The translations under genes and the position numbers were made by a program. 64,000 bases of DNA, from positions 41,491,380-41,555,379 of the forward strand of contig CM046303.1 in the NCBI GenBank assembly GCA_025267735.1, read 5' to 3'. The stretch is from Mactra quadrangularis. Lineage: Eukaryota > Mollusca > Bivalvia > Venerida > Mactridae. Under the pieces are notes generated by a model. That model ran no database searches and was not told where the DNA came from. It worked only from the letters and a program-made list of their open reading frames with translations. The stretch's first letter is position 1. The number at the start of each line of letters is the position of its first letter. Below are positions 1-11,562 of this stretch, piece after piece.

Positions 1-150
1 GATGAAATAGTTTGTTATCCTCATACAGGACTTCAATCATAACATCCGAGGATTCCAACTGTAAGGACTTACTTACCAATTGGATTGCTTCAGATTTTAT
101 CAGGGGAAGATAACTGACAAAAGTCTCTAATTGCCCTACAATTCTTGTTT
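1..150 (+). repeat. dispersed repeat, unclassified, copy 1
   Basis: The same sequence recurs at 10117-10262 on the minus strand and at 41575-41690 on the plus strand. Shared words include ATTCCAACTGTAAGGAC and CCAATTGGATTGCTT. No coding capacity or terminal structure was recognised, so the class is unknown. The copy begins at or before the window edge. Confidence 0.7.
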
Positions 151-229
151 TCCCAACATGCATAACATAAATAGATGAAATTAAAATGCATTTAAAATAT
201 GACCAATAAAAACAATTACATAAATAAAC

Positions 230-235
230 TTTATT
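230..235 (-). promoter_or_regulatory. polyadenylation signal AATAAA overlapping the stop codon
   Basis: On the minus strand the end of the DUF229 gene reads ATACAATAAAGTTT, so AATAAA overlaps the TAA stop. Use of this signal would leave a very short 3' UTR; no cleavage site can be proven here. Confidence 0.45.
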
Positions 236-658
236 GTATCTTACAGTAACATAAAGGCCTTAATTTATGTTCAGAAACACAATAGGATTGATTATTATAT
301 CTATTAATTCTGTCAATGTCTTCTAATACTGATATGGTACTACCTTCTTTTATCACAGTAGCGTAAAAGTGACCCCCTCCAGGTAATGTCTCTACCGTCA
401 GTGAAAATTTGTCTCTTGTGTCAACTTGTTGTCGAGGACGAATTACATGCGGTGACTTTTCCTTCAATGAACCTTCAGAGATTTGGTTCACCGATACTAC
501 TTTATTAAGTGTTAGTTTTGAGCAAGATGGTTTCACTGAAACAAATTTGTTGATTTTCTCAACTACAGCATTCGCCATGTTATTCACTAATTTCTTGTCA
601 ACAGTGTCGATCGGTTGTGCTTTGTAGCAAACGCAGAAATGTTCTGGAACGGCTGCCT
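231..658 (-). CDS. DUF229 gene, exon 2 (C-terminus)
   Basis: The acceptor TTTCAG is followed by a phase that restores codons for AEAAVPEHFCVCYKAQ, the Cys-rich end typical of the family. It gives 142 codons including the stop TAA at 231-233. The open frame starting at a later ATG (587) is only part of this exon. Confidence 0.85.
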
Positions 659-3447
659 CTGAAATGAATTATAAGAAATAAGTGTAAGTATCTTGGCATT
701 TTAATACATTTTTGTATAATAAAATACAAAATAATTCGCTAAAACTTGGATTCTTTTTATTTTTTAATTTAAAATTTTGAAGTTTTTTTTAATGTTCGGT
801 GACTACAACTGGCAAAACATCGCAGTATACATCAGTTGCAGTTACTTTTGCTGACGTTTCAGGAGGAATACAAGTAAATTCTAAGAACTCATTGAATCTT
901 GTGTTGATGACATTGCGAATGAATGTCTCAAAAACACCAATGTGTGCTTGAATTTGATAGCTTCAAGTAAAGTTTAAAAAAAGTTAAAGTGCGGTTTAAA
1001 GTCTGCTGTATACATGTGCAGTCATTTTTTGTGTTTTGAAACCCTTATCACTGAATTCCCCTCCATGCATGCGATCCCCCAACCCAATTAACACCGGGAT
1101 GGAATGAAACAATTGTATGTACATTGTTAGAACCCGGGACCTCTCGATCTCTAAGCGTACGTCATAAAGTTATAACGTGTTTGTAGCAAGTACAATAAAA
1201 TTAAAAATGCCTTGGGTCCGTAGTGCAGTAAACTGCCAGCAGGATTTTGAATATAGTGTCCAAAAGGGTCGCTTGATCGAAACAAACATTGACTGGATAA
1301 GCTTTCCAATGAAAATTGACAAAATGTCGATTTTCCTCCATTTAAAAGGCATGTGCAGACGTTATGGGCCTTGTGGAAGGGTACCTGAGCACTGGTTATA
1401 AACAAAGGTCCAGAAAACTAGGTAAGGTGAGCTGGTCTTCGTAAAATGAATTTGTGATGAAACGGCGTTAGTGATAACCCAACCAAAAATAGGGAGGTCA
1501 GCAGATCGACTGAAGCGGAAAACTAAAGTATTACATGAAAGAAGACCGATTCATGGCCTTAAATTGTTATTTTCTATCTAGCCGATCGGCTACAATGTAG
1601 CTTAGACGGTAGCGCACAAGTATGGGTTTTTTTTGTTATATTGCCGGGCGTGGACCTTTAGTGGAGCTTTGTCATGAACTACCACTGATTCTGAATTATG
1701 TAAGGCATTTATCAGTCACTGACAGAAGTATGCGTTTAGGTAAACAGTTGAATTCAAAGATGTTGCCTTTCCTTGAACGGTTAATAGTCTGACTGACCGC
1801 CGTACTATGACATTTACAATAAGTTGCCACGGCGTTAAACCCAACAAATACAAATAGTAAAACCATACCTGCACAGGACCTTTCTGGTATTTCTCCAAAC
1901 AAGCTATATCCTCTCACTATGCTTTTGACCAAATGTTTAGATGGTGAGCTGTATGAACTTTCAGCAATATCTGATAACGTCGTGTACAAATCATAATGAG
2001 TTGTAAGACGTTTCTGGTTGGTTCTAAGGTTCTGCACTAAACGAGGGTAACGTTTCCGTAGAGTTTCAGGCAGAACTACAAACAGCATTGGTAAACTTTT
2101 CTCGAGTCGTGCAGTTAGAAACATGTCTCCAGTTTTAGGACCGTGGTCACTGAATACTATAAGTATTGTTTTAGAGAACTCATCTTTGCTATGCAAGTCT
2201 GCTAGAAAATCCCTGAGATCAGTGTCAGACAAATGAAGAAGGTTGTTATTATTATGTGCCAGCTCTGTTATAAAGGAAAACATGAATTTCTTCTCCTTAG
2301 GGTAAGTTCCAATAAATTGCTTTAAGTATTTTAAATGAGCAATGTAATTTGGTATATCCCCGGCACACATCGTATACTGTTCTACTCTTGATTTCATGAA
2401 ATCATAATTCAGCATTCCTAATGCTACTCCGGATTTGTATTTTCGTAATCCGTACAAACTGTGCCATGCTAACCAATACGGCCGCATGTAGTGATCTGTT
2501 GGGACATATTTAAATCCCATTTTTTCTAAATTAAATGTATTCATATGAGGCATATCTTCAGCGTAAAGAGTCACATAATCTTTGGCGGAAAAGTTTTTCC
2601 AAATTAGTGGGAAATCATCGAAGTAATCTTCGTTGTAATTTATAACTGGAAGTTCGTTAGTAAAAGCCTGTCTTCCGGTTAGAAGAGTAACCAGGTTGGG
2701 AAAAGTGTTGTCGCCAGTTTTCATGTATCCGCGAAAATCAAAAGCTCCCAAATTAGTCTTCAAGAACTCAACAGTCTGAGGAATTTCCCTAAAAGCGTTA
2801 GAACGCGACACTGTATCCAATCCAAATACTAAAACATTATATGAATCGACTTCTAATTTCTCGAATTTCTTTTTCCTATGTATCTTAGTAAGAAAGTTAG
2901 AATAAATGTTGTCTTTGTCACCTTCGGTAGTACGACAAATCACTTTGATAAAATCAGATTTGAAGTCAAATGGAGGGGTACATTTGATTGGCTCAGAGAG
3001 TTGAATGTCATTGTCACCATTTGCTCTCAAGATCTCTGAGCATTCACATTGCACATCACTTTGGTCCAAATTTAGATGTCTCAAAATGGACATGTTAAAT
3101 TGTAATATATTTTTAGAATCAATGTAAACAATAGGTGGAGATCCCTTACAGCTGATCGGTTTCATTTCTTTACGGTCTTTCATCATTAAGGGGTCAAAGG
3201 GGTTAAGGTCTGGTAGAATACATGGATCATAGTACGTGTCCCCTGAATATTGCACAGAGTGATAGGATTTCATCAGATTTAAATTTGTTTGGTTACATAA
3301 TGCGAATAATAATAATATTAAAACTATGAGGACAGCTTTAGTTCCATTATTTCTTGTGGTGGGATGTCTTCTCCTACAAAAAGCATAATAATTGAAATAG
3401 TTCCCAAAATAAGCACCAATCCTTTTAGAATCATGTTTCGATATCAT
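231..3447 (-). CDS. DUF229 family protein (alkaline phosphatase/sulfatase-like fold), two exons
   Basis: Joined coding exons 3447-1869 and 658-231 give 668 residues, within the usual range for DUF229 (PF02995). A basic N-terminus precedes one hydrophobic segment (about residues 37-51), so a type II membrane protein with its catalytic domain in the lumen or outside the cell is expected. The metal-site region is recognisable: GLDTVSRSN (209-217), TGDNTFPNL (244-252) and FSDHGP (432-437). The family belongs to the alkaline-phosphatase clan, but its substrate is not established; a sulfatase- or phosphodiesterase-like hydrolase is inferred. The start is the first ATG of the open frame before the membrane segment; a further 5' exon cannot be excluded. 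It is transcribed away from the GH20 cluster, with no obvious functional link. Confidence 0.85.
1205..1490 (+). mobile_element. tRNA-derived SINE, family A
   Basis: A degenerate tRNA-like head (GTCCGTAGTGCAGTAAACTG) is followed by the family-A body, including TTGTGGAAGGGTA and GGTCCAGAAAA, and by the ACGGCGTTA tail. It lies in the DUF229 intron, antisense to that gene. Other copies are at 10653, 21511, 40799 and 52012. Confidence 0.7.
1590..1848 (+). mobile_element. tRNA-derived SINE, family B
   Basis: An A-box-like head (TAGCTTAGACGGTAGCGC) is followed by the family-B body: the CAGTCACTGACAGAAGTATG region, then GACTGACCGCCGT, and the tail CACGGCGTTAAACCC. It sits in the DUF229 intron just downstream of the exon 1 donor and accounts for the spurious extension of that reading frame. 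Confidence 0.7.
1869..3447 (-). CDS. DUF229 gene, exon 1
   Basis: This exon holds residues 1-526 plus one base. The donor GTATGG follows the codons for ERSCA. Beyond it the frame runs on for about 57 codons into intron and SINE sequence and loses family similarity, while the true continuation (EHFCVC, typical of DUF229 C-termini) lies in exon 2. Confidence 0.85.
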
Positions 3448-3588
3448 TGTTTTGATGCCAATCTTAGGATGGTTGTCTTATGCTTGTTTTTGTTTTTTGT
3501 CCTGGCTGAGTCCGATTATGCCCCTGCTTGTTATACTTGTAGGCAACTCTGAAATAAATAATACAATTAAAAAGTTTAAAAAGTATAT

Positions 3589-3688
3589 CGCCAGCTAAAG
3601 CTTTGCCCCCTTGTACCCTTAATTTGATATCACATACGTATTCCTTTAGGTGTAAGAAGGGTACCAGGGCACAAAGCGCTAGCTAGCG
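3589..3688. mobile_element. palindromic MITE-like element, 100 bp
   Basis: About 32-bp imperfect inverted arms (left CCTTGTACCCTT, right AAGGGTACCAGGG) flank a 36-bp centre. It lies about 140 bp upstream of the DUF229 start, so it may fall in that gene's promoter or 5' UTR. Confidence 0.6.
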
Positions 3689-3689
3689 A

Positions 3690-5348
3690 TGTGCTTAGGA
3701 AACTCAATCTCAAGTTTTCAAATGTATTAAAGCCACTAAACGAAGACAAAATCTTTATCATCAATCTAAAAACAAGTAATACTATCTCTCTCAGCCAATC
3801 AAATTGTTTGAAAAGTGTCTGATAAAACTTGAACGACTATGTAAAGTGTTGGATATATCATCTCTTTTTCCGGTGATTTACTCGAGAAACCAATGCGTGT
3901 AAGTTTTGAGTTGGCAAATATCTAAATTGGTGCTAAAAAGAAACGTCTCATTTCAACTATGTACATTATTGTCATGATCAGAATAACAAGAGAAAACATT
4001 GACATTAATGTTGTTAGCCTGTAAAATGTCCTTGGTGACGTGTGCAACGTGAGGTATGTCGTTTTTATTCTGATAAAAAAGTATTGACGTTCCCAGAATA
4101 TAGCGACACTCACATGGCATAACAGCTGGTCAATGTGATGTGTCCACGAGATTACCTCAGCAAACAACGAGTTGTGACTGAAACTCGTTTCAAGACACTT
4201 ATAAGTCTGAGGGAGTTACTCAAGTCGAAACACGACTCATCACTGAACTCCCAATACCATGGCCGCGATGATACGAAGGTAGAGATAGACGTCGGTGACG
4301 ATGGCATAACTTGAGAATTAGTCCGCGGTACGATTTACGCCAAACAAGAAGTTTTCCTCATTGTCTGTCTACTTATTTGGCGTACCTTGTTATAGTCCAA
4401 CAGATTTAACCTGAGCTTGACCTTTATGCAAGAATATATTAAACTCAGTATTTACAGTCTATTTTTGTCTTCGTTTGTAAATCGCGCTTTATCGGAAGCT
4501 TTCGGCAAAATACATGTACTCAACAATTAATGTTGTTTTCATAAAAATTAATACTTTGAAATTGTGCCATAATATTGCTGACTTACTTGTTTCCCCAAAA
4601 ACTAATGTGTCCAAAATTAAAAGTACAATAACATGCCACTTTTAATACATTGATTTATAGTCACATCGGTTGTTATAAACATGTGTATAACCGTACACAC
4701 GCATACGGAAACTCACGATTTAATGTAAGTGAAGTGTGTAATTATTATAATAAGGTAGTTCAAGCTCAGGTTAATTCTGTTGGACTATACCCTTTCTCTT
4801 CACGTAACGTAGATATTGCCATGAAAATCTATTACGTGAATGACGTTGGTGTTTACATAAATTTTGTAGTTGTCTTGTCTTACCCACGTTACACCGTCCT
4901 ATCTGAACGTGGCATATCAGCAAACGTTTAGTATATTTAAAGCTTTAATTGTTGCGTTTCTTTTTCTCGTCAGAATATGTGCATTATAATTTAAAAAAAC
5001 TATTTTCATGAGTTTCGTGAATTTTAATTAGCTTGCGCACGATATTCACTATACAAAAACGTGTATTTATCAAAGCAGAAAATTTCTTTACTTCCGAATT
5101 AATGTTGTGGTTATTTTTAGCCACAACGGGCTATTCCGACCTAGTTCGTCGAGTTCAGTGATTTTCCGTAGTGTCTTTACTTTCGTTTTAATCGCGAATT
5201 TCAAAATAGAATTAGTATAAATTCTGGAGAAAGTACTTGAGATTTTGAGCCTGGGATGCGTTTTATATATTAGTTTAATGTTTGCATAAGTTTTAAGCAA
5301 AAGCGTGATACTTGACAATTATCAGCGTTCAGTTTAGTAATGGGGCTT
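3690..5348. other. intergenic stretch, nothing recognised
   Basis: AT-rich DNA with only short chance open frames (for example 4650-4931, with no family resemblance and no splice context). No RNA gene or clear repeat was seen. Confidence 0.5.
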
Positions 5349-5349
5349 T

Positions 5350-5535
5350 AAGAAGCGAGCGTGACCAAATGGTTAAGAATTGGACAGGTAATCATCGGGT
5401 AGCCATATAGACTAGTCAGCTTGCGTTAGTTTTGAATCACAACCAAGTTCCATCTTGTTTAGTACGATGACTGGCCGCAGTTATATAACACAATTATGTA
5501 ATGTGTTGCTATGGCATTAAACTCAAACATTGAAG
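5350..5535 (+). mobile_element. tRNA-derived SINE, possibly a distinct subfamily
   Basis: The head GCGTGACCAAATGGTTAAG resembles a tRNA A box, with GTTTTGAATCAC as a degenerate B box. The end, AATGTGTTGCTATGGCATTAA, is the tail shared with families A and B. Confidence 0.55.
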
Positions 5536-5744
5536 TACAACTTCGAAATAATTAATGATCATCGCCGAACGTATCCAGCGACATGCCGAAACGTAACCGT
5601 AAAAAGTATTGTAATAAAAACGGATTTTTTTTATGATAAACTTGAGAAATTAATTTTCTAAAGAAACGGTGTGGGTCGCTTGATAAACTATTGATAGTAA
5701 GATGTATGTTTATATACATGTATGATAAAGTGAGGCGGTAGATT

Positions 5745-5872
5745 ACATGAGCCTAGTAACTGGTTGACAGCTAAATCCATATATTAAGCATTTCCACAAA
5801 TGATGAGTAGGTTGACTGACCGCCGTATTATAACCTATACAATGTGTTGCTACGGCGTTAATCTAAACTAAA
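5745..5872 (+). mobile_element. SINE family B fragment (body and tail)
   Basis: The body AACTGGTTGACAGCTAAATC, the words GATGAGTAGGTTGACTGACC and the tail CTACGGCGTTAA match family B; the tRNA-like head is missing. Confidence 0.65.
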
Positions 5873-5969
5873 AAAGCACAACATATTTTTACAAATTGTA
5901 GTATATACACATGTATATTAATGTACGATATTTGTGGATCATTTTACCAACTATTTTGTGTTATCTGTT

Positions 5970-6268
5970 TGTATGTATAGCTTAACGCCGTACCAACACA
6001 TTTTATAAGTCTTATAACGGCGGTCATTCAACCTACTCACTCCTGGAAAGGCTAAATCTACGGATTTAGCTGTTAACCAACTAATAAGCGCATACTTTCG
6101 TCAGTAACTGACAACTGCCCGACATAATTAAAAATCATTGGTACGAGGAAGAATGGCCGTAGAAATAATTATATGACCCAGCTCCACAAAAAATACCCCG
6201 CCCGGAAATCAACCCCACGACCTCTCGATCAGTAGACTTTCGTGCTACCAACTGAGCTAGCCGGGCGC
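5970..6268 (-). mobile_element. tRNA-derived SINE, family B, full length
   Basis: Read on the minus strand the head is CCCGGCTAGCTCAGTTGGTA, with a perfect A-box match, then a B-box-like GGGTTGATTTCC. The family-B body and the ACGGCGTTAAGC-type tail follow. Confidence 0.8.
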
Positions 6269-6312
6269 CTTTATCGTGTCATCTACTTTGAAATGAATGA
6301 ACTTTGAAACTC

Positions 6313-6658
6313 TATACACAGTCCTCCAAAAGTTCCGTCTCATATTCACAATTTACATTGTACTAAATGGAGTTTCAGAAAGTTGTAAAAGCATATAATA
6401 GTTAATTAATTTGTTTCTGCCTTTTTAAATCAGTATGGATATGAAACTACAAATATACTTCAAACATGATGGTCATTGTAAAACATGGACCATAGCTTTT
6501 GAGGCTTTTGGATAACTTTAACTGCAACTCAAAAAATGAAAATTTGTTTCTATTGCATGACTCTGAAGGAAATAAACAGTGTTATAATAATTTTGAACTT
6601 GAAATTGTAGCCATTAAATTAATTGAACTGTGAAGGAACTTTTGGAGGGCAGTGTATA
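6313..6658. mobile_element. MITE with terminal inverted repeats, about 346 bp
   Basis: The left end TATACACAGTCCTCCAAAAG and the right end, read on the other strand, TATACACTGCCCTCCAAAAG are inverted copies. The interior is non-coding and AT-rich. Confidence 0.7.
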
Positions 6659-7146
6659 AATAACACTAAAAATTACTATGTGTATCAAAATATTACTTTT
6701 ATACTTTGCTTCAGTGATTAAATAGTACTTTTACGGGCTGTTTCATACTGACAGTATTGCCTCTACGTAAGTTTTAACTTTTTATGTATTTTACATACAT
6801 GTACAGCATAACCTCTTCTTCGCGGCCCTCTAAAGAAAAAGTCCTCTGCATAACAATAGCTTTTGATATTTCCATTGGGCCTTATTTTAATAAAGTTTAA
6901 CCTTTGCAGAGCAACAACCTCAGAAGAGTTTTAGTCCCCCCCAAGTACGTGTTGTTCAAAAGAGATTGTACCGTACATGTTTAAAAATATATACTTAGAT
7001 AACAGTAATGACCAAACTGTTTATAGAAAAATATTTTTGATAAACACTTATGAACAGGTTATAAGCAATAGAGCATGTTTACACTTTAAAAAACATTATA
7101 AGTGGAGTATTTCTCGAAGCGTGTGTTGGTATTGCATAATTTGTAT
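6659..7146. other. intergenic stretch, nothing recognised
   Basis: AT-rich sequence with no supported gene, RNA or repeat. Confidence 0.5.
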
Positions 7147-7375
7147 GTAGCAGTAGTTCAGTGGTTTGACGCACGCTTAGGAACCGAGAGGTCCTGATTC
7201 GAACCCCGCATTGAACAAGAAACTGATATTTTATTGCTTCACTCCATCTAGGTATAAATGGGCACCTGCTATGGTGTTACAATACTGTTGCACCAATATG
7301 TCGGCTTTACCAAGCAGAGAAATGTACTCTCAAAGAAAATTGACAGATAGAAACCAGGGGTAACAGCTGTAAAAT
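7147..7375 (+). mobile_element. tRNA-derived SINE, third family
   Basis: The head TAGCAGTAGTTCAGTGG (A-box-like) and TGATTCGAACCCC (B-box-like) are spaced as in a tRNA. The body differs from families A and B. The 3' end is approximate. Confidence 0.6.
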
Positions 7376-8075
7376 TGATGAACATGCATGAATAATTATT
7401 TAAAAAAAAAACACGTTTATTGAAATTACTAAGTTTCTATTTATAAAGCAAGACTAAAACACGTTTAAACCGGTATTACAACACTTGTTATAAAACAAAC
7501 AATTGTAAAGGTTAACTGAGGTTGACAAAAAATACAGTAGATCATTGAATATTACTTACATATTTTCTCTTTGTTATTTGTACACACTGTTTTGTCATCT
7601 ATTATTATGCATTTTATATCCCCATACATGTACGGAAATAAACTCTATATCAATGAAATGTCCAAATAAATATTATCAACACTATACAATGTCATGAGTC
7701 AAAGTTAGTTATCCAGTTATCGTTTGGTCACTATCTGTTGGTTAGTTATTTTATTAACCTCTTTTAACTTGAATGAGAAGAGGAGATAGCTAGATAGATA
7801 GAGAGAGAGAACGGATGTCTGAAATTACATCCATTTAGTTTTTAGGTCGCAAAATTTACATCATTTGTGAAGGGACTATTTTTCACAGTCAGAGGTTAAG
7901 GTCCTACATTCAAACTATAGTTATAAGTATTGTGAAATACTATAAACTTAACGATGAATGCTTGAATTGGTTTGACTTATTTGTATACGATTAAAAGTGT
8001 TCATGATCATTTTCAAACAAATACTTTTTAATTCTAATACTAGTATCTCATATACAAGGATCCCTATTAAACAAC
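7376..8075. other. intergenic stretch with a short simple repeat
   Basis: Apart from a short GATA/GA-rich run near 7790-7812, nothing was recognised. Confidence 0.5.
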
Positions 8076-8232
8076 GGTCGTACGATCATTTTTTGTCGTA
8101 AACCGTATTTTATCGTAATGTTAAACTATCGTAAGATTTATGATGCTGTCCTGGACAGCGTATTATCAAAATCTTACGATAATTTAACAATACAGTACAG
8201 AACAGTTTACGACAAAAATAAGTCGTAAGACC
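8076..8232. mobile_element. near-perfect palindromic MITE, 157 bp
   Basis: The arms run the whole length: GGTCGTACGATC at the left and a diverged inverted copy at the right, meeting at the 15-bp palindrome GCTGTCCTGGACAGC. It could form one long hairpin. Confidence 0.75.
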
Positions 8233-8447
8233 TTTGATGATACAAGCCACTGGATCACTTAAATTGGTTAATATTGATGTATAAAAAATGTCAAATTTGT
8301 GCTTATTTTATTAATATAGTTAAGACATAAAGATACAACTAACAACAAAATATACATTCTATTTAATACAATTCTAACATAGGCAGTGCGTTATCTATAT
8401 TTTAAAATTGAATAAATACTAATTCTCTCCTTTAATAGATTTTTGTT

Positions 8448-8712
8448 GTTGTTGTTGGCTTAAACGCCGTAGCAACGCATTGAATAGACATATCATGACG
8501 GTCGACCAACCTACTCACCGTTCCTAGAAAGGCAAAATATCCGTATATTAAGCTGTTTAAAAAAAAACAATTATTAGACGCATACTTCCGTCAGTGACTG
8601 AAAACTGTTCAACACGATGCATTTCATGACCAAACTCCACGAAGGTATGCCCAAATTCAAAAATCAAATCCACGACCCCTACATCAGTAGACATGCGTGC
8701 TACTAACTGAGT
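8448..8712 (-). mobile_element. tRNA-derived SINE, family B, diverged
   Basis: On the minus strand a decayed head (AACTCAGTTAGTAGCACGC) precedes the family-B body and the ACGGCGTTTAAGCC tail. Confidence 0.65.
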
Positions 8713-9391
8713 TAGTACATGCACATAGAATGAATAGTAACCGACCCCTTTTTAAGTAGTTAGTAGTTACATTCAATATCATTTTATTTGCAAAGAAATT
8801 AAGAAATCGCTAGATTCGAATCCCTTTAGTTACATTTTCTTTTCGAAACTCAAAGGGTTCGTCCGACCCACCCGAAGCCCCGAAAAATCCACCAGTGTTA
8901 GTTATATTAGTATCCTAGTTCAGTGATAAGTTTGTTCCTTATACCCGATAAGATACAAAAATGTTTCATGAAACACTTCAAAATATTATCATATAAAATA
9001 CATGCCTTTTAATGTGAATTGTTTTGAATTTCGTGTCGATGACTTAAACTTTTCGAAAAAATATTCCGGTTATCTTTCTTTCCATAAATTGCATGACTTG
9101 TACCGATTCAATTTGTTTGAGGTGCGATAAAACAAACAATTTTTCTTGCGTCCTGAATATCCAAAGCGGATATAATTTCATTTATTTTTACAATTGAATA
9201 ACAATTTAAATACAACTACAAATTGTAAATGATGTGTTTTTGCAAGAAAAGTTATTATTTTTGTCCCATATATCACTTTAGAGAAGATATAGCCAACGGT
9301 ATATGCTTTTTCTATTGGATTCTTCGCCGATTATGGTCATGTTCATTTTTTTATGTACAGTGGCTGAAAAGTTGAAATATAAGATGTGAGT
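8713..9391. other. intergenic stretch, nothing recognised
   Basis: AT-rich, with no supported feature. Confidence 0.5.
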
Positions 9392-9538
9392 TAGGTTTTT
9401 GGTCCATTTTTCCAACTGTCAAAGTTTGAATAATTTCACGGTGATTGAATACACACTATCACAATATACTGAGTGTTGAACAGAGAACCCGAAGTCACCG
9501 TGAAATTCTTCATGTTTTGACAGTTGCGAAAAACCGAA
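9392..9538. mobile_element. palindromic MITE, about 147 bp
   Basis: The words CAACTGTCAAAGTTTGAA and ATAATTTCACGGTGA at the left are mirrored by TCACCGTGAAATTC and TTTTGACAGTTG at the right. Diverged relatives occur near 14810-14850 and 35908-36020, so this is a repeated family. Confidence 0.7.
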
Positions 9539-10116
9539 CTATACCTACTGTTGAAAGGTTGATATTGTTTTCTGACCCTAAAGCAAAGAATAGTAGATTC
9601 ATTCTAATATCGTATATTAAGAAAATTTAATTCATTGCCAGGCTACGTAGACCGAGTACATGTATATATGCCACAAGAGCCTGGTAGTTTATGTGTTTAC
9701 CGTTTTATTCAGAAAACTACATATATGAATGTAAAATGAAGTTTGACAATATGACGTTTAATATAAAATCGATTTCAAGAATATATATAAAATTATACAT
9801 ACTGTACCATTCAATCAATGTAGTCCAATTTTAAGTCACCTAGGTAATTGTAATTTCAAATAGTTAACGCTTTTTTTTACTACAATGCTCACAAAACGTT
9901 CTGCTTACGGGAAGTCAAATTTGTAAATATACATTCGCATACTGCTAATCAATAGTAAATTGATATCACTACAGTCCGTACATCTGGTCATATATAGTTA
10001 TGTATTTTTAAATATTGGACCTACCCACTCTCTAGGTGATTAAAGTGATATACCCGCATTCTTTTACTAATTTAAACACCATTTACATGCATGTACATCG
10101 TTTATTATAATTAGGG
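9539..10116. other. intergenic stretch, nothing recognised
   Basis: AT-rich, no gene or structured repeat seen. Confidence 0.5.
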
Positions 10117-10262
10117 ACTTTTGTCAGAACTTATATAATCTTTCCCTAATGAAATCTAAAGCAATCCAATTGGTAAGTAGGTCCTTACAGTTGGAATCCT
10201 TGAATTTTATCATTGAATTTATGTAAGGATAACAAAATATTTCATCTAATATCTTTCTTGTA
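10117..10262 (-). repeat. dispersed repeat, unclassified, copy 2
   Basis: This is an inverted copy of the sequence at 1-150, sharing CCAATTGGATTGCTT and GGATTCCAACTGTAAGGAC. Confidence 0.7.
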
Positions 10263-10497
10263 AATAAATATATTACCAGAAGTAATGACATTTATATAGT
10301 ACTTTACCCTAAAACTACTTAGCTTGATTTTATAACAAATTAAATGCTTTACAAAAAGTTATTCAAGATTATATTTAGTAAATTGACATTGAAAAGTAAG
10401 GGTAAAATCCCAGTAATCCAACTAATTTGACCTATCTGTTTGAAGAGTATACAAGGGAAAATAACTGACTAAGGTCCCTTATTTGTGCCGCTTTGTT

Positions 10498-10601
10498 ATG
10501 GTGGCATATTTCTGCCACCAGATTACTAGGTACGCAACTAGTTAACCACTTAATTAGAATGTTATTTATGCATTAATCTGGTGGCAGAAACATGTCACCA
10601 T
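10498..10601. mobile_element. MITE with 28-bp inverted repeats, 104 bp
   Basis: Left arm begins ATGGTGGCATATTTCTGCC and the right arm, read on the other strand, ATGGTGACATGTTTCTGCC. The 48-bp centre is unrelated. Confidence 0.75.
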
Positions 10602-10652
10602 ATTATGTACATTATAAATTTGTGTGTATGATAGTATGCCGATAAAGTGTAA

Positions 10653-10985
10653 TCCGGGTCGGTAGCACAGTTGGTAGCGCATTGGGATTTCGAATCTAGT
10701 GTCTCGAAGCACAGACGACCGGCAAGGTCCCGAAGCAAAACACTATATTTATACTTCGGGACCGCACCGGTCGCCTGTATCTCGAAGACGATACGCGTTC
10801 GAATCTCACCCCGAGAGATTATACCCTTTCATGAAAATGTGACATTAATATTAAGATATATGGAGAAGTTTTCGGCATTATGGAAGAGCTCAGGTTATAG
10901 ACAATGGTCCAGGAAAGCTTGTTTAGATGCGCTGGATCTTGTAAAATAAACAAATTGTGTTGACACGGCGTAAAACCCAGGATAA
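10653..10985 (+). mobile_element. tRNA-derived SINE, family A, split by a hairpin
   Basis: The head GGTCGGTAGCACAGTTGGTA (A box) and CGTTCGAATCTCACC (B box) are separated by an 87-bp palindrome that other family-A copies lack. The body (GGTCCAGGAAAGC) and the tail GACACGGCGTAAAACCC are typical. Confidence 0.8.
10702..10788. repeat. palindromic insertion inside a SINE
   Basis: TCTCGAAG and AGGTCCCGAAG at the left are mirrored by CTTCGGGACC and CTCGAAGA at the right. The palindrome lies between the A and B boxes of the family-A SINE, so a small hairpin element probably inserted there. Confidence 0.65.
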
Positions 10986-11249
10986 AAAAAATAAAGTGTG
11001 TTTAAGCTTGCTTAATGTTAACTTGCGTATTAATGTTACACCCTTAAATTTTGGTTTTTAAGTGGAACCGTCCACTTTTTTAAACGCAATGTTTACAAAA
11101 ACGAGCTGTGCATTCAAATATTGTTATCTTTAAGTATTGTTCACTTACATATATGGGTTTATATTATCAGATAAGCGATATTTTAATCAAAATTTTGAAA
11201 CATGTATAAATTCAATACAGCCTAGGTAGGTAGATAAATTTGTTTTTGG

Positions 11250-11257
11250 TGACGTCA
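11250..11257. promoter_or_regulatory. CRE-type palindrome TGACGTCA
   Basis: A perfect cAMP-response-element octamer lies 120 bp upstream of the small membrane-segment ORF at 11377. A single octamer can occur by chance. Confidence 0.3.
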
Positions 11258-11376
11258 CGAGAGTGAACCAAAACAACTTTGATAAGATCGAAGGACGTTA
11301 ACTTAAGGTAGGGTGACGTGTCATATAAGTCTGAAATCTAACTATTTTCACGAAGGTCGGTGTACATGTAGAGATA

Positions 11377-11562
11377 ATGGCGTACCTGAGCTCGTTTATA
11401 CCCCAGTCGAAAAAGATAACATACAAAAACTACCACGCATACGGACAATTCTTGAGTTTATCTCGTCGAAATCAGTTGTACTTTAGTTTATTTTTAATGT
11501 TTATCTTTATATTAGTTAATATGTTATTTATACAATCTAAAATGCACCAATCAGTAAAATAA
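11377..11562 (+). CDS. small ORF with one hydrophobic segment, unassigned
   Basis: The 61 codons encode a basic, soluble N-terminal half and then a strongly hydrophobic stretch (about residues 35-52, YFSLFLMFIFILVNMLF). This is the layout of a type II signal anchor. No homologous family was recognised. It lies upstream of paralog 1 on the same strand, so it could be a lost 5' exon. However, the best local donor (TCA followed by GTAAAA) is in phase 0, while exon a needs phase 1, so another exon would be required. It may also be chance. Confidence 0.2.
   Translation: MAYLSSFIPQSKKITYKNYHAYGQFLSLSRRNQLYFSLFLMFIFILVNMLFIQSKMHQSVK

Noticed and set aside
1716..1868. C-terminal extension of DUF229 exon 1 beyond ERSCA
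   Set aside because: It follows a good donor, runs into a SINE, and the family C-terminus is found in phase at 658-231.
6180..6268. Possible tRNA genes at A/B-box sites (also 7150, 12664, 40799, 52012)
   Set aside because: Each is followed by a repeated SINE body and none shows a complete acceptor stem.
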